From contig DFIJ01000024.1 in the NCBI GenBank assembly GCA_002372775.1, positions 1-36,627 of the forward strand: a DNA stretch of 36,627 nt, given 5' to 3'. The translations under genes were made by a program, and so were the position numbers. Shown piece by piece: positions 36,041 through 36,627 of the stretch. A model generated the notes under the pieces. It did no database searches. It was not told where the DNA came from and was given only the letters and a program-made list of their open reading frames with translations. Position 1 is the first letter of the stretch, and the number at the start of each line of letters is the position of its first letter. This stretch comes from Christensenella sp. UBA3700 (lineage in GTDB: Bacteria > Bacillota > Clostridia > Christensenellales > UBA3700).

Positions 36041-36446
36041 CTTCACCACGTTCTGTTTCACTAAGTTCAGTAGCTTCAACAGGCATAACCTGAGGATAAG
36101 GCATAATAATAAGTTGGCAAACTTTGTCACCAACATTATAAACTTCTGTTGTACCTTTACTTTGAGGACGGAAAGTACACATAACTTCTCCTCTATAACC
36201 AGAGTCAATAACTCCTACACAATTAGTAAGAGATAAACAATACTTACGAACAGAACTACGAGGAAATACAAGACCTACATAACCTTCAGGAATTTCAACA
36301 GCAAGACCAGTACCATAAATCCAACATTGAAAGTCATCAGACCAATGCTTACTAGTAGCAGTTAAATCAAGTCCTGCATCTCCAGGCTTAGCATAAGCTG
36401 GGATTTTAGCTTCAGGAACTAACTTCTTAAACTTTACTTCTAACAT
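36015..36446 (-). CDS. dut: dUTPase (deoxyuridine 5'-triphosphate nucleotidohydrolase), 143 aa
   Basis: All five dUTPase motifs are present in order: PGDAGLDLTA (motif 1), VFPRSSV (motif 2), GVIDSGYRGEV with the base-contacting Tyr and catalytic Asp (motif 3), DKVCQLIIMPY (motif 4) and ERGEDGHGSTGR (motif 5, the flexible C-terminal arm). The enzyme hydrolyses dUTP to dUMP and pyrophosphate, keeping uracil out of DNA and feeding dTMP synthesis; the family acts as a trimer. Length is normal. It is the first gene after a clear Bacteroidota-type promoter (36496-36527). Nothing is missing from the active site. Confidence 0.97.
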   Translation of the reverse strand: MLEVKFKKLVPEAKIPAYAKPGDAGLDLTATSKHWSDDFQCWIYGTGLAVEIPEGYVGLVFPRSSVRKYCLSLTNCVGVIDSGYRGEVMCTFRPQSKGTTEVYNVGDKVCQLIIMPYPQVMPVEATELSETERGEDGHGSTGR

Positions 36447-36495
36447 AATAATTACTTTTAGGATGTGCCTTTTTTAATTTAACAAATAATTATTG

Positions 36496-36527
36496 CAAAT
36501 ATAATAATAATATCTTAAACTGCAAAA
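36496..36527 (-). promoter_or_regulatory. Bacteroidota-type promoter of the dUTPase operon
   Basis: On the minus strand TTTTG (36527-36523) and TATATTTG (36503-36496) are 19 nt apart, an exact match to the TTTG-N19-TAnnTTTG form. The dUTPase start is 50 nt downstream. Confidence 0.8.
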
Positions 36528-36543
36528 TAACTACTGTTAAATT

Positions 36544-36627
36544 ATGTTATCATACATTTCTTCTACGGGGGGAGCAATTAGCACTATAAGCAGTACTAGC
36601 ACCCCTGTAGAAGAGAATGTAGATTAA
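36544..36627 (+). CDS. Possible 27-codon ORF made almost entirely of an inverted repeat pair
   Basis: ATG at 36544 opens a frame that reaches TAA at 36625-36627, the last bases of the window. The peptide is Ser/Thr-rich; it contains SSTGGA from the forward repeat copy and STPVEE from the inverted copy, joined by a Ser/Ile/Thr spacer. There is no Shine-Dalgarno site and no clear promoter. It may be a small peptide gene, or simply DNA of the repeat unit that happens to be open because both copies use their preferred frames. I lean towards the repeat being primary. Confidence 0.3.
   Translation: MLSYISSTGGAISTISSTSTPVEENVD
36557..36617. repeat. Inverted pair of the dispersed repeat (hairpin-forming unit)
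   Basis: A forward copy (36557-36575, with six G) and an inverted copy (36598-36617) are separated by 22 nt. The arms pair as CTTCTACGGGG with CCCCTGTAGAAG, with one mismatched or wobble position, so the unit could form a cruciform or RNA hairpin. It is the only close pair in the window. Confidence 0.85.

Noticed and set aside
1361..36617. The G5 repeat as a promoter or Shine-Dalgarno element
   Set aside because: Most copies lie inside genes in both orientations, none sits at ribosome-binding distance from a start, and the two convincing promoters use the unrelated TTTG/TAnnTTTG form.
1361..36617. CRISPR array
   Set aside because: The repeat copies are separated by hundreds to thousands of bases, occur in both orientations and lie within genes; there is no regular spacing and no cas gene.

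Overview
The window looks like part of the late (virion) half of a crAss-like phage genome (order Crassvirales, tailed dsDNA phages of gut Bacteroidota). Three lines support this. (1) A 32 kb single-direction run of tightly packed genes ends in giant proteins of 2510 and 4260 residues. The larger carries the DFDID signature of the crAss-like virion RNA polymerase. (2) Promoters match the Bacteroidota form (TTG/TTTG, about 19-20 nt, TAnnTTTG), and nearly all starts are preceded by A/T-rich DNA rather than a Shine-Dalgarno site. (3) The composition is strongly A/T-rich with T-ending codons. TAG is used as a genuine stop just before a terminator, so amber recoding is not suggested here.

Layout. 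Positions 1-1321 hold the end of a Gly-rich protein and three small genes, probably head-related, closed by a terminator (1346-1399). Positions 1415-2214 hold two overlapping small genes, the second with a HExxH zinc-protease motif. Positions 2215-2570 are a non-coding block: a Bacteroidota-type promoter, 118 nt without any G or C, a hairpin and a copy of the dispersed repeat. From 2571 to 34830 one apparent operon encodes neck/tail ring-type proteins (227, 317 and 247 aa), a 1490-aa tail muzzle/stabilisation-type protein, three probable cargo/ejection proteins (689, 436 and 569 aa), a 2510-aa cargo protein with an embedded HExxH domain, and the 4260-aa virion RNA polymerase fusion. It ends at a bidirectional terminator (34855-34892). 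On the opposite strand, 36503 down to 35037, a promoter drives dUTPase, a small acidic protein and a thioredoxin-like protein. A terminator follows, then a small membrane protein. The window ends with a possible 27-codon ORF built around an inverted pair of the repeat.

The most striking feature no gene explains is a short G-rich repeat, core CTACGGGGG with an upstream pyrimidine tract and a downstream AGC/TGC. It occurs at least 18 times, on both strands, in coding and non-coding DNA and in several reading frames. Runs of five G or C seem to occur almost only in these copies. Five forward/inverted pairs bracket segments of 0.4-0.9 kb, and one pair brackets a recognisable protein domain. One copy sits in the loop of a terminator. 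I do not recognise the element. It could be a protein-binding site, a recombination hotspot or a REPIN-like mobile repeat.

In concert, the genes fit late virion assembly (ring proteins, muzzle), packaging of ejected proteins including an RNA polymerase that enters the host with the DNA, and a small nucleotide/redox metabolism cluster transcribed separately. Family assignments rest on motif recall and gene order only; no search was run.
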